Shown here: positions 9,255-19,642 of the stretch, one piece after another
How positions within the stretch are numbered: position 1 is the stretch's first letter
Layout: every line of letters begins with the position of its first letter
Assembly (NCBI GenBank): GCA_032716605.1
Contig: CM064481.1
Location: forward strand, 22,748,811-22,812,810
DNA from: Paralithodes platypus
Taxonomy: Eukaryota; Arthropoda; Malacostraca; Decapoda; Lithodidae
DNA length: 64,000 nucleotides
Reading direction: 5' to 3'
Translations under genes and position numbers: made by a program
The notes under the pieces: generated by a model
The model's input: only the letters and a program-made list of their open reading frames with translations
Database searches by the model: none
Told to the model about the DNA's origin: nothing

Positions 9255-10265
9255 CTGGCCTACTAAGTGAAGGTAGGCTGGATAGGAGTATATATATAAA
9301 AGGTTGGAGAGCGTTAGCAACGGACAATTCAAGGATCTTCAAGAGGTATGAAAGAGAGGCTAGGTCGGACAAGAGTCGAGAAGCGCGGGTGTCTTAATGA
9401 GAGGGGGGGGGGGGGGGGGGGAGAGTTCAAGGGCTACAGGGAAATTTTGCCCCTAAGGTCCCTGGGCGTGGGGGTGGCATTAGGCTACAATTGATATGGA
9501 AGTTTGAAAAGGCAGTAGAATACGTTAGCCAAATGCTACCGGGGAATGCAACTATGGGGTGGTATATGAGTCTGGAAAAGATAGAGTTATGTGATCAGTC
9601 TGAGGGGTTATGGATACTATTAGTTGGCCCTGGGAACTGCGTTTTCTATTAAATATAAATATACCAACAACAGCGGCAGTTCGTAGGGGTACTTAGTTAT
9701 TGTTTCGGGGTACTTATGACAGATACTGGTAACCAGGTTATCTTATACAATCTCTGGTTGGGGTAAGAGGTGTAAGACACGAAGTAAATTGGCGTAGTGT
9801 GGACTGTGGATACGAAGGAGGCAAGGGGAAGACGTATGACAATTGTGGAAAGTAAATGGAAAAAGGTGAACACAATGGCGGATAAAAATACTTAACCTAA
9901 GGATTGCATACATCGATGAACGATGACATTATAGTCGTCGTCCTAATAAGGTGATGAAACCTGGTTGATCTGTACTTGGCACAATACGACACAAGGACAG
10001 TGCCGCTATGTCGTATCAATGCTGGTGGCAGTTAATATTATAGACTTAATTACTAGAGGAACAATGCAAGGGGCGACTGAGCACGGGTTACATATATCTA
10101 TACTCGTCATGGAAAATGATATACGAGGTCTAGGGACAAGCGTGGGTGTTTTAACTTCTAAGATATATAACATCTACTTCTCGGATGTAAGAACATACAT
10201 AGATATAATTATGGCTGTCTGATGTGTTGGCATTGGCTCAATGTCGGGACAGGGCATGGGTGTTT
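9255..10265 (-). repeat. GypB 3' LTR, second part
   Basis: Resumes the LTR exactly at the target duplication and is collinear with 59666-60666. Contains a run of 19 G at 9403-9421. An 85-codon frame at 9965-10222 is also open in the paralogous copy at 60366-60623, but both copies are so similar that this is weak evidence for coding. The exact start of the LTR (TG end) could not be fixed. Confidence 0.62.
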
Positions 10266-10600
10266 TTAATATGAATGTATATTCCTGTTCATCATCTTTG
10301 TAGTTAGGAGTGTAGGACACGAGGGGGTTAGTGTACGTGAGGTGTGGAAAATGGTCAGTTTAGAAAAGGTAAATGGGTGCAGCCTGGAGCTGCTTAGCCC
10401 TGCGGGCTTGGGCCTGTCTGAAGTGGCTGGCTCGGTCAGCTGGTCCTTTCGTTCTGTGGACTTTTCCTTTGGTGTTTCTGTGTGGTGTTCGTTCGTGGCT
10501 TCTGTGGTGGGCTTCTCGTTCTGGGGCATTTGACTTCCCTCTCCTTCATTATAGGCTCGTCCTCGAGCCTCAAGGGTGAAGTAAAAAGAAGCATAGTCAG
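10266..10600 (-). pseudogene. GypB 3' coding-region remnant
   Basis: Matches, on the minus strand, the C-terminus of the GypB 3' frame that is open at 19001-19642 (segment ending LQAAPTNPF there) and the corresponding part near 60770-61000. Similarity stops abruptly at about 10599, just after the word AAGAAGCATAGTCA. Beyond this the full-length copies continue into the proline-rich and integrase regions, whereas this copy jumps to unrelated AT-rich repeats and then to gag. It is therefore the right-hand edge of a deletion that removed the whole of pol. Confidence 0.6.
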
Positions 10601-10860
10601 AAAAGTGTAGGTTAACAAGAAAAGTAGTATGACTAAGGGAAAAAAATTATAATATATAGTATATGGAAAACATGTAAATTTAAGAAAGAACAGGTAATTA
10701 AGAACACAGGAAATTAAGAAGAGGTAAAGTGTTTAACAATGTATAAAGCAAATTTCAAAGATAGACAGAAAAGTGTAGGTTAACAAGAAAAGTAGTATGA
10801 CTAAGGGAAAAAAATAATATATACAGTATATGGAAAACATGTAAATTTATAGAATCAAGC
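10594..10860. repeat. Direct duplication at the GypB deletion junction
   Basis: A segment of about 90 bp starting CAGAAAAGTGTAGGTTAAC occurs at about 10598-10690 and again at 10765-10855, separated by about 75 bp of AT-rich DNA. It lies exactly where pol is missing. 10861-10920 is AT-rich with no gene; it contains CAATCGCTTAGGAATT, a word also present at 1717. Confidence 0.75.
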
Positions 10861-10920
10861 CCAATCGCTTAGGAATTGAAAACAATAAAAAAAATCAAGT
10901 ACAATAATATCCTCATCATC

Positions 10921-12141
10921 ATCAGGGGGGGTTATTTAGGGTTGCCGTTAGTCTGGGTGACGGTCTGGTAATAGGGGTGGTGGTGGTTGTGGCTTTGACC
11001 TTGGGGTTTCACTTTCACTTTGGAAGGGCGGGGTGGATATACTGTTAGTTCTTGTCGTTAGGAATGTGGGTCTGGGGGCGAGCTGGCCCGGGGCCAGTTT
11101 TGGAGGGGGGTCTAATTGGTTTCGGTCAGGGGTAGTGATAGGGGGGTTTTAAAGATGAAATGGGCAGGTCGAGTCGGGGTTGTTGTTGCAGAAGAGGTTG
11201 GTGCTGGGGAGGGGTTGAATTGTGTAGAGAGTTGTGGTCGTGAGTGGGGTTTGGGGAAGGGTGAGTAAGGCTGAAGGTTGAGAGTTTACTATGATCGGGT
11301 GGTTTGGAGGTTTGGGGTGTGGGGATTTGATAGGGAGATGGTGGGGGGGGGGGGGGGTCTGGGCAGGCAGGGTTGTGGTTTGAGAGGGGTTGAATTTGGA
11401 CTGATTTTATTTTCGGGAGAGACATGGATGGGATTTCGAGGAGTGGTTGAAGTTGAGAGGTTGATTATGTTGTTTGGGGCGAGAGAGAGAGTATTTTGGG
11501 GTTTAGCCAAGGTGGAAAAAGTTTTGTGGTTGGATTGGGATGGGAGTGGTATTTTGTCGAGCGGGATCTTTGGGGGTGGAATTTTGGGCGGGTGGGGTAA
11601 CGGTGAAGAGGGGGAGGTTGAAAGTTTAGCTGGGCTCATGATGGTGGGGGACCGACTGGTGAGCAGGTGTTCGGTACGCATGAGGGGGGGGAAATCACTT
11701 TGGTGGGGGTCACGCGTGAGGGGGGGATTAACGGCGCGTGTGGGAGGATCAGAGTGGTGGGGTGTGTCGGTGGCAGTGACGGTTTGCTTAGAGGTTATCT
11801 GGGGTTGGTGGGTTTGTCTGTCATGAGGGGGTGAGTCAAGTGTGGGGTTTTGAAGTTTATTAGGGCTGTGAATTGTGGGGGGGTGGAAGGGAGCTACTGA
11901 CGGAAAACTGTCACAAGGGAAATTTTGTTGGTGGGGGAATAGCTGAGTATTTCTGGGGGAAGGGGGGGAACATGGTTGGGTCCCTAGGTCGTCACACGTG
12001 AGGGGAGGATTAACGGCGCGTGTGGGAGGATCAGAGTGGTGGGGTGTGTCGGTGGCAGTGACGGTTTGTTTAGAGGTTATATGGGATTGGTGGGTTTGTC
12101 TGTCATGAGGGGGTGAGTTAAGTGTGGGGTTTTGAAGTTTA
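10921..12141 (-). pseudogene. gag: GypB gag, proline-rich C-terminal region
   Basis: Continues the gag-like coding texture of 12142-13458 but broken between frames (open pieces at 11126-11425 and 11289-11681). The conceptual products are rich in P, S, T, N and H, with no zinc knuckle or enzyme motif. Much of 11711-12277 is made of two tandem units of about 283 bp. A run of about 16 G lies at 11342-11357. This looks like an expanded, decaying disordered region of gag. Confidence 0.45.
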
Positions 12142-12850
12142 TCAGGGGTGTGAATTGTGGGGGGGGTGGAAGGGAGCTACTGACGGAAAACTGTCACAAG
12201 GGAAATTTTGTTGGTGGGGAAATAGCTGAGCATTTCTGGGGGAAGGGGGGGAACATAGTTGGGTCCCTAAGTCGTCACGCGTGAGGGGAGGATTAACGGC
12301 GCGTGTGGGAGGGTCAGGGTGGTGAGAGGTGAGCGAGTTAGGAAACGGGATTTGTTGGGGGGACTGCGGCGGGTTGGTGGGGGAAGAGTTAGGTGTAGAA
12401 CAGGGGTTATTGGTAGAGGACTGATGTATTGATTTGGGGTTGTTAACAGGACGAATTTGGGGAATTTTCTTGGTGTCAGTCTCGGTCTGGTTAAAGGTTA
12501 TGTGGGACTGGGGAGGATTAGTGGGGGCAGAGTTAGGCATAGGACATGGGTTATTGAGGGAGGAGTGATGTACTGATTTGGGGTTGTTAACAGGACGAGT
12601 TTGAGGAATTTTCTTGGTGGCAGTCTCGGTCTGGTTAGAGGTTATCTGGGACTGGTGAGTTTGTTTGACATGAGAGGGCGAGTCAAGTGTGGGGTTTCGA
12701 AGTTTTCTAGGGGTGTGAATTGTGTGGGGGTGGAAGGGAGCTACTGACTGAAAACTGTCACAAGCTACCGACGGAAAACTGTCACAAGGGAAATTTTGTT
12801 GGTGGGGGGATAGCTGAACATTTCTGGGGTCATGGGGAAAATATGTTGTG
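11711..12850. repeat. Minisatellite-like expansion inside gag
   Basis: Units begin with a CACGCGTGAGG-like word at 11711, 11993 and 12276, giving periods of 282 and 283 bp. Beyond 12276 the units are partial and rearranged: the protein-level segment RPVNNPKSIHQSS recurs near 12980, 12580 and 12440. A 282-bp period keeps reading frame and 283 breaks it, which may explain the frame loss below 12142. Confidence 0.8.
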
Positions 12851-13458
12851 GTAGGCCTACATAGGTAGGCATAGCTAGAATACGGGGCTTGTTGGGGGGG
12901 CTGCGGAGGGTTGGTGGGGGAAGAGTTAGGTGTAGAACAGGGGTTATTGGTAGAGGACTGATGTATTGATTTGGGGTTGTTAACAGGACGAATTTTGGGA
13001 ATCTTCTTGGTGGCAGTCACGGTCTGGTTAGCGGTTATCTGGGGTTGGTGGGTTTGTTTGACATGCATATAAAAATGATGGGGTTTATGGGGTAACACAA
13101 TTGATGGAAGATGATCGTTGGTGGATGGCTGGGCAGGGGAAAATTTAGGGATGGTCAGAGAGGATAGAGGCAAGGAAGAGTGCACTGGGGTTGGACTTTC
13201 ACCGGAAGTCATTTTGGAAGGGTGCACGGAGTCTTGGATAGGGGCTGGAGGGTTGGATAGGGGATTCATCGAACTGCGTAGGCATTCTTCTCTGATGGAG
13301 AGCATATGTTCTTCGAATAAGCCATACGGGTCGAGATGGGCGGTGATGTGGGGTGGGAGGATGTTTAACAATGCGGTGAATAAGAGTTCATTTTGTTGGT
13401 CGTAATCTTCATAGCTATACGTGGTCCTCACGTATCTGTAGAGTTGTATGAGGGTCAC
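12142..13458 (-). CDS. gag: GypB gag, central region with repeats
   Basis: A 438-codon frame. The first 90 residues (LIQLYRYVRTTYSYEDYDQQ and following) continue the capsid-like domain begun at 13872. They align loosely with the GypC gag at 44548-45276, where DATISKLTRLA occupies the same place. The remainder is a low-complexity repeat region with several copies of a unit containing KQTHQ..QIT.NQT, KKIP and RPVNNPKS. No protease or polymerase motif is present. Whether a particle could form is unknown. The upstream frame is joined by indels at about 13460-13500. Confidence 0.6.
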   Translation of the reverse strand: MTLIQLYRYVRTTYSYEDYDQQNELLFTALLNILPPHITAHLDPYGLFEEHMLSIREECLRSSMNPLSNPPAPIQDSVHPSKMTSGESPTPVHSSLPLSSLTIPKFSPAQPSTNDHLPSIVLPHKPHHFYMHVKQTHQPQITANQTVTATKKIPKIRPVNNPKSIHQSSTNNPCSTPNSSPTNPPQPPQQAPYSSYAYLCRPTTTYFPHDPRNVQLSPHQQNFPCDSFPSVACDSFQSVAPFHPHTIHTPRKLRNPTLDSPSHVKQTHQSQITSNQTETATKKIPQTRPVNNPKSVHHSSLNNPCPMPNSAPTNPPQSHITFNQTETDTKKIPQIRPVNNPKSIHQSSTNNPCSTPNSSPTNPPQSPQQIPFPNSLTSHHPDPPTRAVNPPLTRDDLGTQLCSPPSPRNAQLFPHQQNFPCDSFPSVAPFHPPHNSHP

Positions 13459-13496
13459 ATTTATATCCCCTTCATACTTGATCTCGTCGACTTTTA

Positions 13497-13872
13497 TTAT
13501 TTTGGGGGCGACGGGGAACCCAAAAGTGGATCTAAGGTCCGGATCACGAAGGATCGAAACTGGTTCCAGGTAAACTCTGGCGTATTCTGTGTCACAGTTT
13601 GGCGAATAAATTCTTTAAAGGTAGGCTGATCAACAAGTTGGGAAACGGCTTCTCTCAACTGTATAATATGCGTAATTGCAACGGCGATTTTTTTCGCGGT
13701 CATTATGAAGTACCACATCGTACACTGGCTTTATTATGTCTAAGTAACTGGTGATATCATACGTGTTTACATCATACTTGGGAATGTGTGCGAGTGGCTG
13801 AAAATTTTGCGATGTTGCCATGCTTCTACTGTTCCAAACTTGCAGTGTAATGCAACCTTTTATCCGAATCAA
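13497..13872 (-). pseudogene. gag: GypB gag N-terminus (frameshifted)
   Basis: Two overlapping open pieces (13630-13872 and 13497-13718) together match the first 85 residues of the GypC gag. TSYLDIIKPVYDVVL corresponds to ATYLEVVKPVLDIIL, and FTWNQFRSFVIRTLDPLLG corresponds to MTWEQFETYTKTAINPVLG. The likely start is the ATGGCAACA codon at about 13821 rather than the more upstream ATG. One frameshift lies near 13700-13720. The candidate primer-binding site, in minus sense TTGGCGGCAGCGGTGG, follows the LTR at about 13876-13891. Confidence 0.62.
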
Positions 13873-13891
13873 GAACCACCGCTGCCGCCAA

Positions 13892-14845
13892 TGTTATGCC
13901 CTGTTTTTCTACAGGTTTAACTTGGGTAATGTGAGTTCTAATTGACTGGGTATATAAGGCTGCATGCACAATACAAGATATGAGGAATAGAGAACACAAA
14001 GAAACACATGGTAGCAAGTTACACGATCACGTTTATTGATATACCACTGCAGAATACTTGTATAAGACAATATAATAGAATCGAACAACACTAGCATAAG
14101 TGGATCTGGATGGAGCCTAGTCTCCCACTTCCAACGTTCAGGTATTAATCTTCTGATCACTGGCTTTAATTTCACAGGTTTATATACCGAAGACCATCAA
14201 TGTTACTCATAGAATCATATTCACTGTTAGATTTATTACTGGTAGCTCTGGTGCACAAGTAGTAGTTCACAGACTAGATTAGACACGCGTATTTTAGAGC
14301 ACGGGAATTCTAGTAACCTCAGGGGGTACTGATCTAAGTTTTATATTCTTGTCTCAGAAATACATAGAATGCAAATCAGTGGGCGAACCTTCAGATATCA
14401 CTAGGGTTTCCTTCTAGGTAATAATATCTGGGCATATGGTTGATTACGAGAGTTAGTATCGCCTGTTAAATAATGAACACTGATACGCTTAGCACTTCCT
14501 AATTGAATGGTTATATGAATTATACTGGGGCAAAGAGATAGCCACTTCGTAGAAATATTAATTAGTGAATCTCTAAACAGCACAGTAATATGTAGTACTG
14601 CTAAAGGGAATCCTGGGTAGTATCTGATGGGTCTGGTCCTGGTTATCTTGCGTCCATGATGTTGGGGGCTAACGACTGGTTCCGCGGCCGTCCAGGGGGC
14701 CCATATGTGTGAAGTTCTCAAATACGTGGGCAGGTCCTTCTATCCAAATCTGCCACGGAGTCTGCCGGCTCTGGAATCTCACTCCGGAACAACACAAGGG
14801 CAGAGCTAGAAGTTAACTGCAGGGTAGTGACCCCTGGTTGGTGTC
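13892..14845 (-). repeat. GypB 5' LTR, truncated by GypA insertion
   Basis: Starts with TGTTATGCCCTG at 13892, the reverse complement of an LTR ending in ACA, next to a primer-binding-like GGCGGCAGCGGTGG. From 14482 it is nearly identical to 2842 onward. It stops at 14845, where the GypA LTR begins. Open frames at 13826-14966 are scattered across frames and are not conserved as proteins. Other copies of this LTR are at 47873-48240 (opposite orientation), 48813-49060, 58226-60666 and 19643-21395. Confidence 0.72.
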
Positions 14846-15028
14846 TGTTACAATATTGGTAATAATATTGTAAGCTAAATATATAATCTACAGGCGAGCT
14901 GATATCATGGCATGGCTTCCTAAACCTCCCTTGACGACAAGAAGCATTGTAACCAGACTCCCCCAATATATGTGAACCCCTATCCAGTGTGTCTCATTAA
15001 GAACCCGATATATATACCCATATCAACA
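14846..15028 (+). repeat. GypA 5' LTR (183 bp)
   Basis: Begins TGTTACAATATTGG and ends ATATCAACA. It is nearly identical to the reverse complement of 38647-38828 and is immediately followed by TGGTGGCAGCTGGG (15029-15042), a candidate primer-binding site. It inserted directly into the GypB LTR at GTGTC/TGTTAC. Confidence 0.85.
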
Positions 15029-15136
15029 TGGTGGCAGCTGGGTAAGCAGTGTACGTGTGAATGAAGTACTGCTGACTAAGTTCTACAGCTGAAATAGTGA
15101 GTTATCCTTGGATTTAACCTAAAAAAGTCGAAAGAT

Positions 15137-15943
15137 ATGAGTGACGTCATGGCATCTACTTCACAGCCTTTATTCGTCTGCAAGTCTGAGATTGAGCAAG
15201 CAGTGGCGTGGAGGCGTTACAAGAAGAAACGCGATCTTTACATCATCGGCAACGGTCTGAAGGGTAAGAGTGATGATATTAAAATAGCGAAATTGTTGAC
15301 TGGAGGGGACATTCTGCTAGATATCTACGAATCTTTTGGCATAGAAGATGAATCTGCCCTGACTTATGCAACATTAATTGGGAAATTTGACAAGCATTTT
15401 TCACCAAGAGATGAGCAGCTGATGGCGAGGTACAACTTTTATGATAGCATGCAAAGGAAAGCTGAATCCTTGGAATCTTTTATCACTAGGCTGAAGACTT
15501 TGGTAAGACACTGTGGATATGGAGAACTTCAAGATGAACTTCTGAGGGATAAAATTGTTTTTGGTTGCCAAGAGGATACACTTCGGGAAAAATTCTTTAG
15601 GGAGGATAGCCTAACTCTAGATGTTGTACTTAAGATGTGTACTGCCTATGAAACTTCAAGGAGATCAATGACAGCATTTCGAAGTGACAAGCAGGAGTCT
15701 CTACACAAACTCAGTGCAAAACCCAAGAAGAAGAGTAATCCACAAACAAAAAAGACTAAGCCTAACCTCACGCAGTGCGACTGGTGTGGTTTAGCACATT
15801 ATTGGGGTAAGAAGAACTGTCCTGCAACTGATGCCAAATGTCATAAATGCAAGAAAACGGGACACTATGCCAAGAAATGTCCAAGTAATGCAGCGACCGG
15901 CGGAGCACCAAGAAGCGCAGCGACAGGAGGCAAAAACATCTAG
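15137..15943 (+). CDS. gag: GypA gag with two zinc knuckles (3' truncated by fusion)
   Basis: A 268-codon frame. An alpha-helical capsid-like region (about residues 15-180, containing FDKHFSPRDEQLMARYNF and YGELQDELLRDKIVFGC) is followed by a basic linker. Two zinc knuckles follow, CDWCGLAHYWGKKNC at about 215 and CHKCKKTGHYAKKC at about 233. It packages element RNA. It starts 108 bp after the LTR. The minus-strand paralogue at 37459-38538 continues into a protease. Here the frame ends a few codons past SAATGGK because the DNA switches at about 15937 to GypB pol. It is otherwise intact. Confidence 0.85.
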   Translation: MSDVMASTSQPLFVCKSEIEQAVAWRRYKKKRDLYIIGNGLKGKSDDIKIAKLLTGGDILLDIYESFGIEDESALTYATLIGKFDKHFSPRDEQLMARYNFYDSMQRKAESLESFITRLKTLVRHCGYGELQDELLRDKIVFGCQEDTLREKFFREDSLTLDVVLKMCTAYETSRRSMTAFRSDKQESLHKLSAKPKKKSNPQTKKTKPNLTQCDWCGLAHYWGKKNCPATDAKCHKCKKTGHYAKKCPSNAATGGAPRSAATGGKNI

Positions 15944-16514
15944 GTTTAGCCACATACTACAGATGTTTCGCCCCCACTTCGCCACCATAGCCAGACCCCT
16001 CCACCAACTCACCCACAAAGACACCCCGTTCACCTGGACACCTGAAAGAGACCTCGCGTTTAACACTTTGAAACAAAAGCTAATCCAAGGCTCTATTGTC
16101 GCTTTCCCTGATTACCATAAACCGTTCCGTCTTTATACCGACATATCTCTGTATGCCATTGGTGCAGTTTTAGCTCAAGTCAGAGACGGAGAGGAACATG
16201 TTATAGCGTATGCCAGCTCCACACTCAACTAAGCACAACAGAATTATGCAGCCACCAAGAGAAAGTGTTTAGGGATCATTTGGGCACTCAGCCACTTCCG
16301 GTCATTTGTGTTGGGCGCAAAACTCGATATAATAACCGACCATCAATCTTTACAATGGCTGCGTAAGTGCGAAACCAACTCAGCCATTTTGGTACGTTGG
16401 AGGGAGACACTAGAGGACTACGACTTTATAATACAGTATCGTCCAGGCAAACTCCACACCAATGCAGACGCCCTGTCACGTTTGCCAGTACCAAAAGGCC
16501 CCCCACCAACCTAG
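15938..16514 (+). pseudogene. pol: GypB pol: end of reverse transcriptase and RNase H
   Basis: From 15952 the sequence encodes LGLATYYR (the thumb motif of Gypsy reverse transcriptases), then after a one-base loss FATIARPLHQLTHKD. RNase H follows: FRLYTDISLYAIGAVLAQ near 16128, then TDHQSLQWLRK and GKLHTNADALSRLP near 16340-16490. A TAA stop at 16230-16232 interrupts it, and the frame shifts near 16500 before the integrase. Upstream protease and most of the reverse transcriptase are absent because of the GypA fusion. RNase H would remove element RNA during cDNA synthesis. Confidence 0.8.
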
Positions 16515-17431
16515 CCGCCTTACAAAACACTGAGTTGTTACCTACCCCCATCCCCCAACATAATGCCCCCTCAGCCCCCTCCCTAATTCAATCTTGGGAA
16601 GCAAGAATCAGACCCCCCTGGATACCGTTAAATGTCTTCAGGAAACTGACTCGCTGGGGAGATCAACTTGCCACAGACTCTGGTCACATAATCTTAGACC
16701 CCACCATTGCCCACGACTACATGATTGCCATCCACGAGGGAAACGGCATACACCTTGGACAAAAGAAGATGTTGAAGATCTTCACAGACCAATACTGGAC
16801 CCCCAACCCCTCCAAAATTGCACAACGAGTGACAGAATCCTGCAAACCGTGTTTATTGGGGAAGGATAGATCACGCACCCCAGGCCCAGCTGGTACCTTG
16901 TCGGCTACCAAACCGTTCCAAGTCCTATCCCTCGACATCATGGGCCCATTTCCTCCTTACGCTGGCAAACGCTATATCGTCACATTTGTTGACGTCTATT
17001 CCAAATTTTTAATAGCCTGCCCAGCTAAAGACCACACAGCCACCACAGTCGCCACACTGCTTGCCACAGAAGTATTCCCTATATTCGGTCTGCCCCTTGC
17101 TCTTCTATCCGACAATGCCCCCGAGTTTAGTGGACACGTTAGGCAACAGTTAACCCAACAATGTGGTATTAAGATTAAACACTCATCCCCATACTGGCCT
17201 CAAGGAAATGCTATATGCGAACGCAGCCATCGCACCATCAACAATCAGTTACGGACAAAAATGATTGCTCTTAACACCTCAGACTGGCCATCACATCTAA
17301 AGATGATACAATGGGGCATGAACAGCTGTCCCCGTGAAGACGGTATTTCCCCTCATGAACGTGTTTACGGCGTACCCCCCCTGTTACTGCCATTCCACCA
17401 ACACGCTCACCTCCACCACCTCCACAATTGA
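16515..17431 (+). CDS. pol: GypB integrase
   Basis: Open in one frame from 16367 to 17431; the true integrase part starts about 16515. It contains a zinc-binding H-x-C2 region (H in GNGIHLGQ, C-x2-C in ESCKPCLLG) and the catalytic D-D-E core: LDIMGPF near 16932, LLSDNAPEFSG near 17105 and GNAICERSHRT near 17208. All three acidic residues are present. The enzyme would join cDNA ends to the chromosome. The frame ends by frameshift at 17431 and continues in two other frames to about 17998. It is nearly identical to the minus-strand copy at 62748-63839. Confidence 0.88.
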
Positions 17432-19000
17432 CCCATTGCAACATCTGCAAAACACCCTCCATACCGCCCAAACCTGTCAGGACACCAAAACTGATAACAC
17501 CAATGACAAAAACCCTTTCGCCATTCATGACACCGTGATGGTAGCCAACCTCCCTATCACCAACAAGTTAGGCCCTCGCTATGTCGGGCCCTACACATCA
17601 CACAAGTCCCAATCGCCTATCAAGTCACCATCGATTATCACGGCGTGACTCGCACGTTCCGAACTAGATTCGTCCGAGCGTTTAAACCACTCCAACCACA
17701 AGACAATACCCCACCCCACACGTCTGAACCAGAATTAAACACCCCTACTAAACCGTCCACTCCAGCTATAAATATCCCCACACAAACCCCTAAGGACCTA
17801 AACCCTCCGACACCAAACAGACAGATCATTCCTCAACATATCCCCCAAACTAACCTCCACAAACCCCAAGCCCCCACTATCACACCCTCCTCCACCATGA
17901 CACCTTCTTTCACTTCTGATAATCAAGTACCTCCCCCGCTTATCAAGTACGAAAGCCTCCCCCACAACTCCGACCACAACAGAAACTCTTCCATCTAGCC
18001 CTGACATACCTTCCCCAGGCACCACACTAAGAAAACCACACCCCCCACCCAAAACCAAGTACACACCCAAACACACCACACAATCTACCTCAGTAACCTC
18101 ACGCTACAACCTACGCCCACGACAAAAACTTTTTAAAACCTCCAGGAAACACACCCTGCTAACTAAGTTCCGTAGGGCTGCCAGACCACTAACCTCCTCC
18201 TCTTCTTCTTCGTCGACTTCTCCTCCACAAAGGGAAAGAAGACGAATAATCACCAATAAACACCATAAACCCTCTAACTATATTCCAGAAGTAACAACCC
18301 CCACCCCCCCACGAAAACACATACCTTCCTCTTCAACCTCATCCCCTCTCAACCCCCACCTCATTACCCCGAATGACCTGCTAGATCTACCCCCCCACCA
18401 AACACCCATAAAACCGCCTACTTCCACCACCAGCAAATCACCGATCTCACCAAAGGACACATCCCATACACGTCCCTACCCCCAACCCTCCAACTTAAAT
18501 CCCCACTCCCTACCCACCCATCTAGCCCCCCCGCATCCGCCCCTTTCCCCTCCAATATCCCCGCAACCCCCCCCACACATCAACCAACCTCCTCATCTCA
18601 TCGAACCCCTAAAATATCCCCCCATCAGGTCACCCCTGAGAGAACCCCCACAAATACCCCCACCAAACCCTCTTCCATTTCGCCTACCACCCTCACCCAA
18701 CATAATCCCCCACACGCATCTACCTCTCAAATAAACCCCGACCTCGCCCCCAGTAGATGCCCTTCGCCTGTAAAACGTTCTTCCCCTCAATATAAAACAT
18801 CGTCGAGCGACTCAAGTCCCACGAAAAACATCTACCTTCCCACCAGGACCGCCAGAGGTAGAATAATCAACAGACCTATCAGATTTAAAGACAGCGATAC
18901 AAAAATAGCACCCCGTTCTGACACTAAGGACCCAAGCCACACAACACACACACCCCCTCCTTCCCACACACCTCCTTCACCCACCTTACCTAAACCGATC
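17432..19000 (+). pseudogene. GypB integrase C-terminus and proline-rich extension
   Basis: Frames 17334-17648 and 17645-17998 continue the integrase: LGPRYVGPY is the usual C-terminal domain of Gypsy integrases, and TRTFRTRFVRAFKPL follows. The sequence then becomes a long T/P/S/N/H-rich stretch with stops in all frames, including a basic serine-rich part near 18180-18250. The same region is open longer in the copy at 61905-62669. No enzyme motif is present. GypC has the same layout (39637-40704). Confidence 0.6.
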
Positions 19001-19642
19001 TTGCGCATTACCTCACTATATTTTCCCAGCCTACAACACCGCCCAAGAAAACCCCAAAAAACCCAGACTCATATTCCCCCTTCATCCCCAGCTCTGTTGT
19101 CACGCGTGAATCCCCCTTCGGTTAGTAACCCATTCACCACACTAAACAGACCTCCTGTCAGTCGCACACACCTCACTCCAACCCCCACGGGGGAAAGCTA
19201 CAAACCATTCATACGGAAGGTTAAAGTAAAAACCCCCACTGGACGCTTAGCCCGTATACAACGCCCACATCAAGCCCGGGCAACCGCCCGCCACAACACA
19301 GAGGACACATTCTTACAGGTATACATTGACCTGCAAAAGAAACCTGACCGTCGCTCTCTTGCTTGGTGGAACCTTCTAAATACCCTCAAAATGACCCACC
19401 ATGACTATGCTTCTTTTTACTTCACCCTTGAGGCTCGGGGACGAGCCTATAATGAAGGAGAGGGAAGTAAAATGCCCCAGAACGAGAAGCCCACCACAGA
19501 AGCCACGAGCGAACACCACACAGAAACACCCGAAAGAAAGGTCCACAGAACGAAAGGACCAGCTGACCGAGCCAGCCAATTCAGACAGGCCCAAGCCCGT
19601 AGGGCTAAGCAGCTCCAAGCCGCACCTACCAACCCCTTCTAA
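19001..19642 (+). CDS. GypB 3'-terminal conserved ORF of unknown function
   Basis: A 213-codon frame at the 3' end of GypB. The first half is proline-rich. Residues about 65-150 are better structured (KVKVKTPTGRLARIQRP, then a run ending SLAWWNLLNTLKMTHHDYASFYF), followed by a charged tail. It has no signal peptide, membrane anchor or known envelope feature, so it is not an obvious env gene. The same protein is encoded, broken, at 10266-10600 and 60770-61240, and GypC has a loosely similar frame at 38924-39622. It most likely forms the C-terminus of a large pol-fused protein or a separate accessory protein. Function unknown. Confidence 0.6.
   Translation: MRITSLYFPSLQHRPRKPQKTQTHIPPSSPALLSRVNPPSVSNPFTTLNRPPVSRTHLTPTPTGESYKPFIRKVKVKTPTGRLARIQRPHQARATARHNTEDTFLQVYIDLQKKPDRRSLAWWNLLNTLKMTHHDYASFYFTLEARGRAYNEGEGSKMPQNEKPTTEATSEHHTETPERKVHRTKGPADRASQFRQAQARRAKQLQAAPTNPF

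Noticed and set aside
9958..9972. CCTGGTTGAT word resembling the start of 18S rRNA
   Set aside because: Similarity ends after about ten bases; no rRNA sequence follows.
9965..10222. 85-codon frame also open in the paralogue at 60366-60623
   Set aside because: Both copies are nearly identical DNA inside an LTR, and the few substitutions include amino-acid changes, so there is no sign of selection for protein.
11278..11826. 182-codon plus-strand W/G-rich frame
   Set aside because: Antisense translation of the proline-rich gag repeat region.
13118..13629. Plus-strand open frames opposite GypB gag
   Set aside because: Antisense shadows of the repeat-rich gag; no family features.
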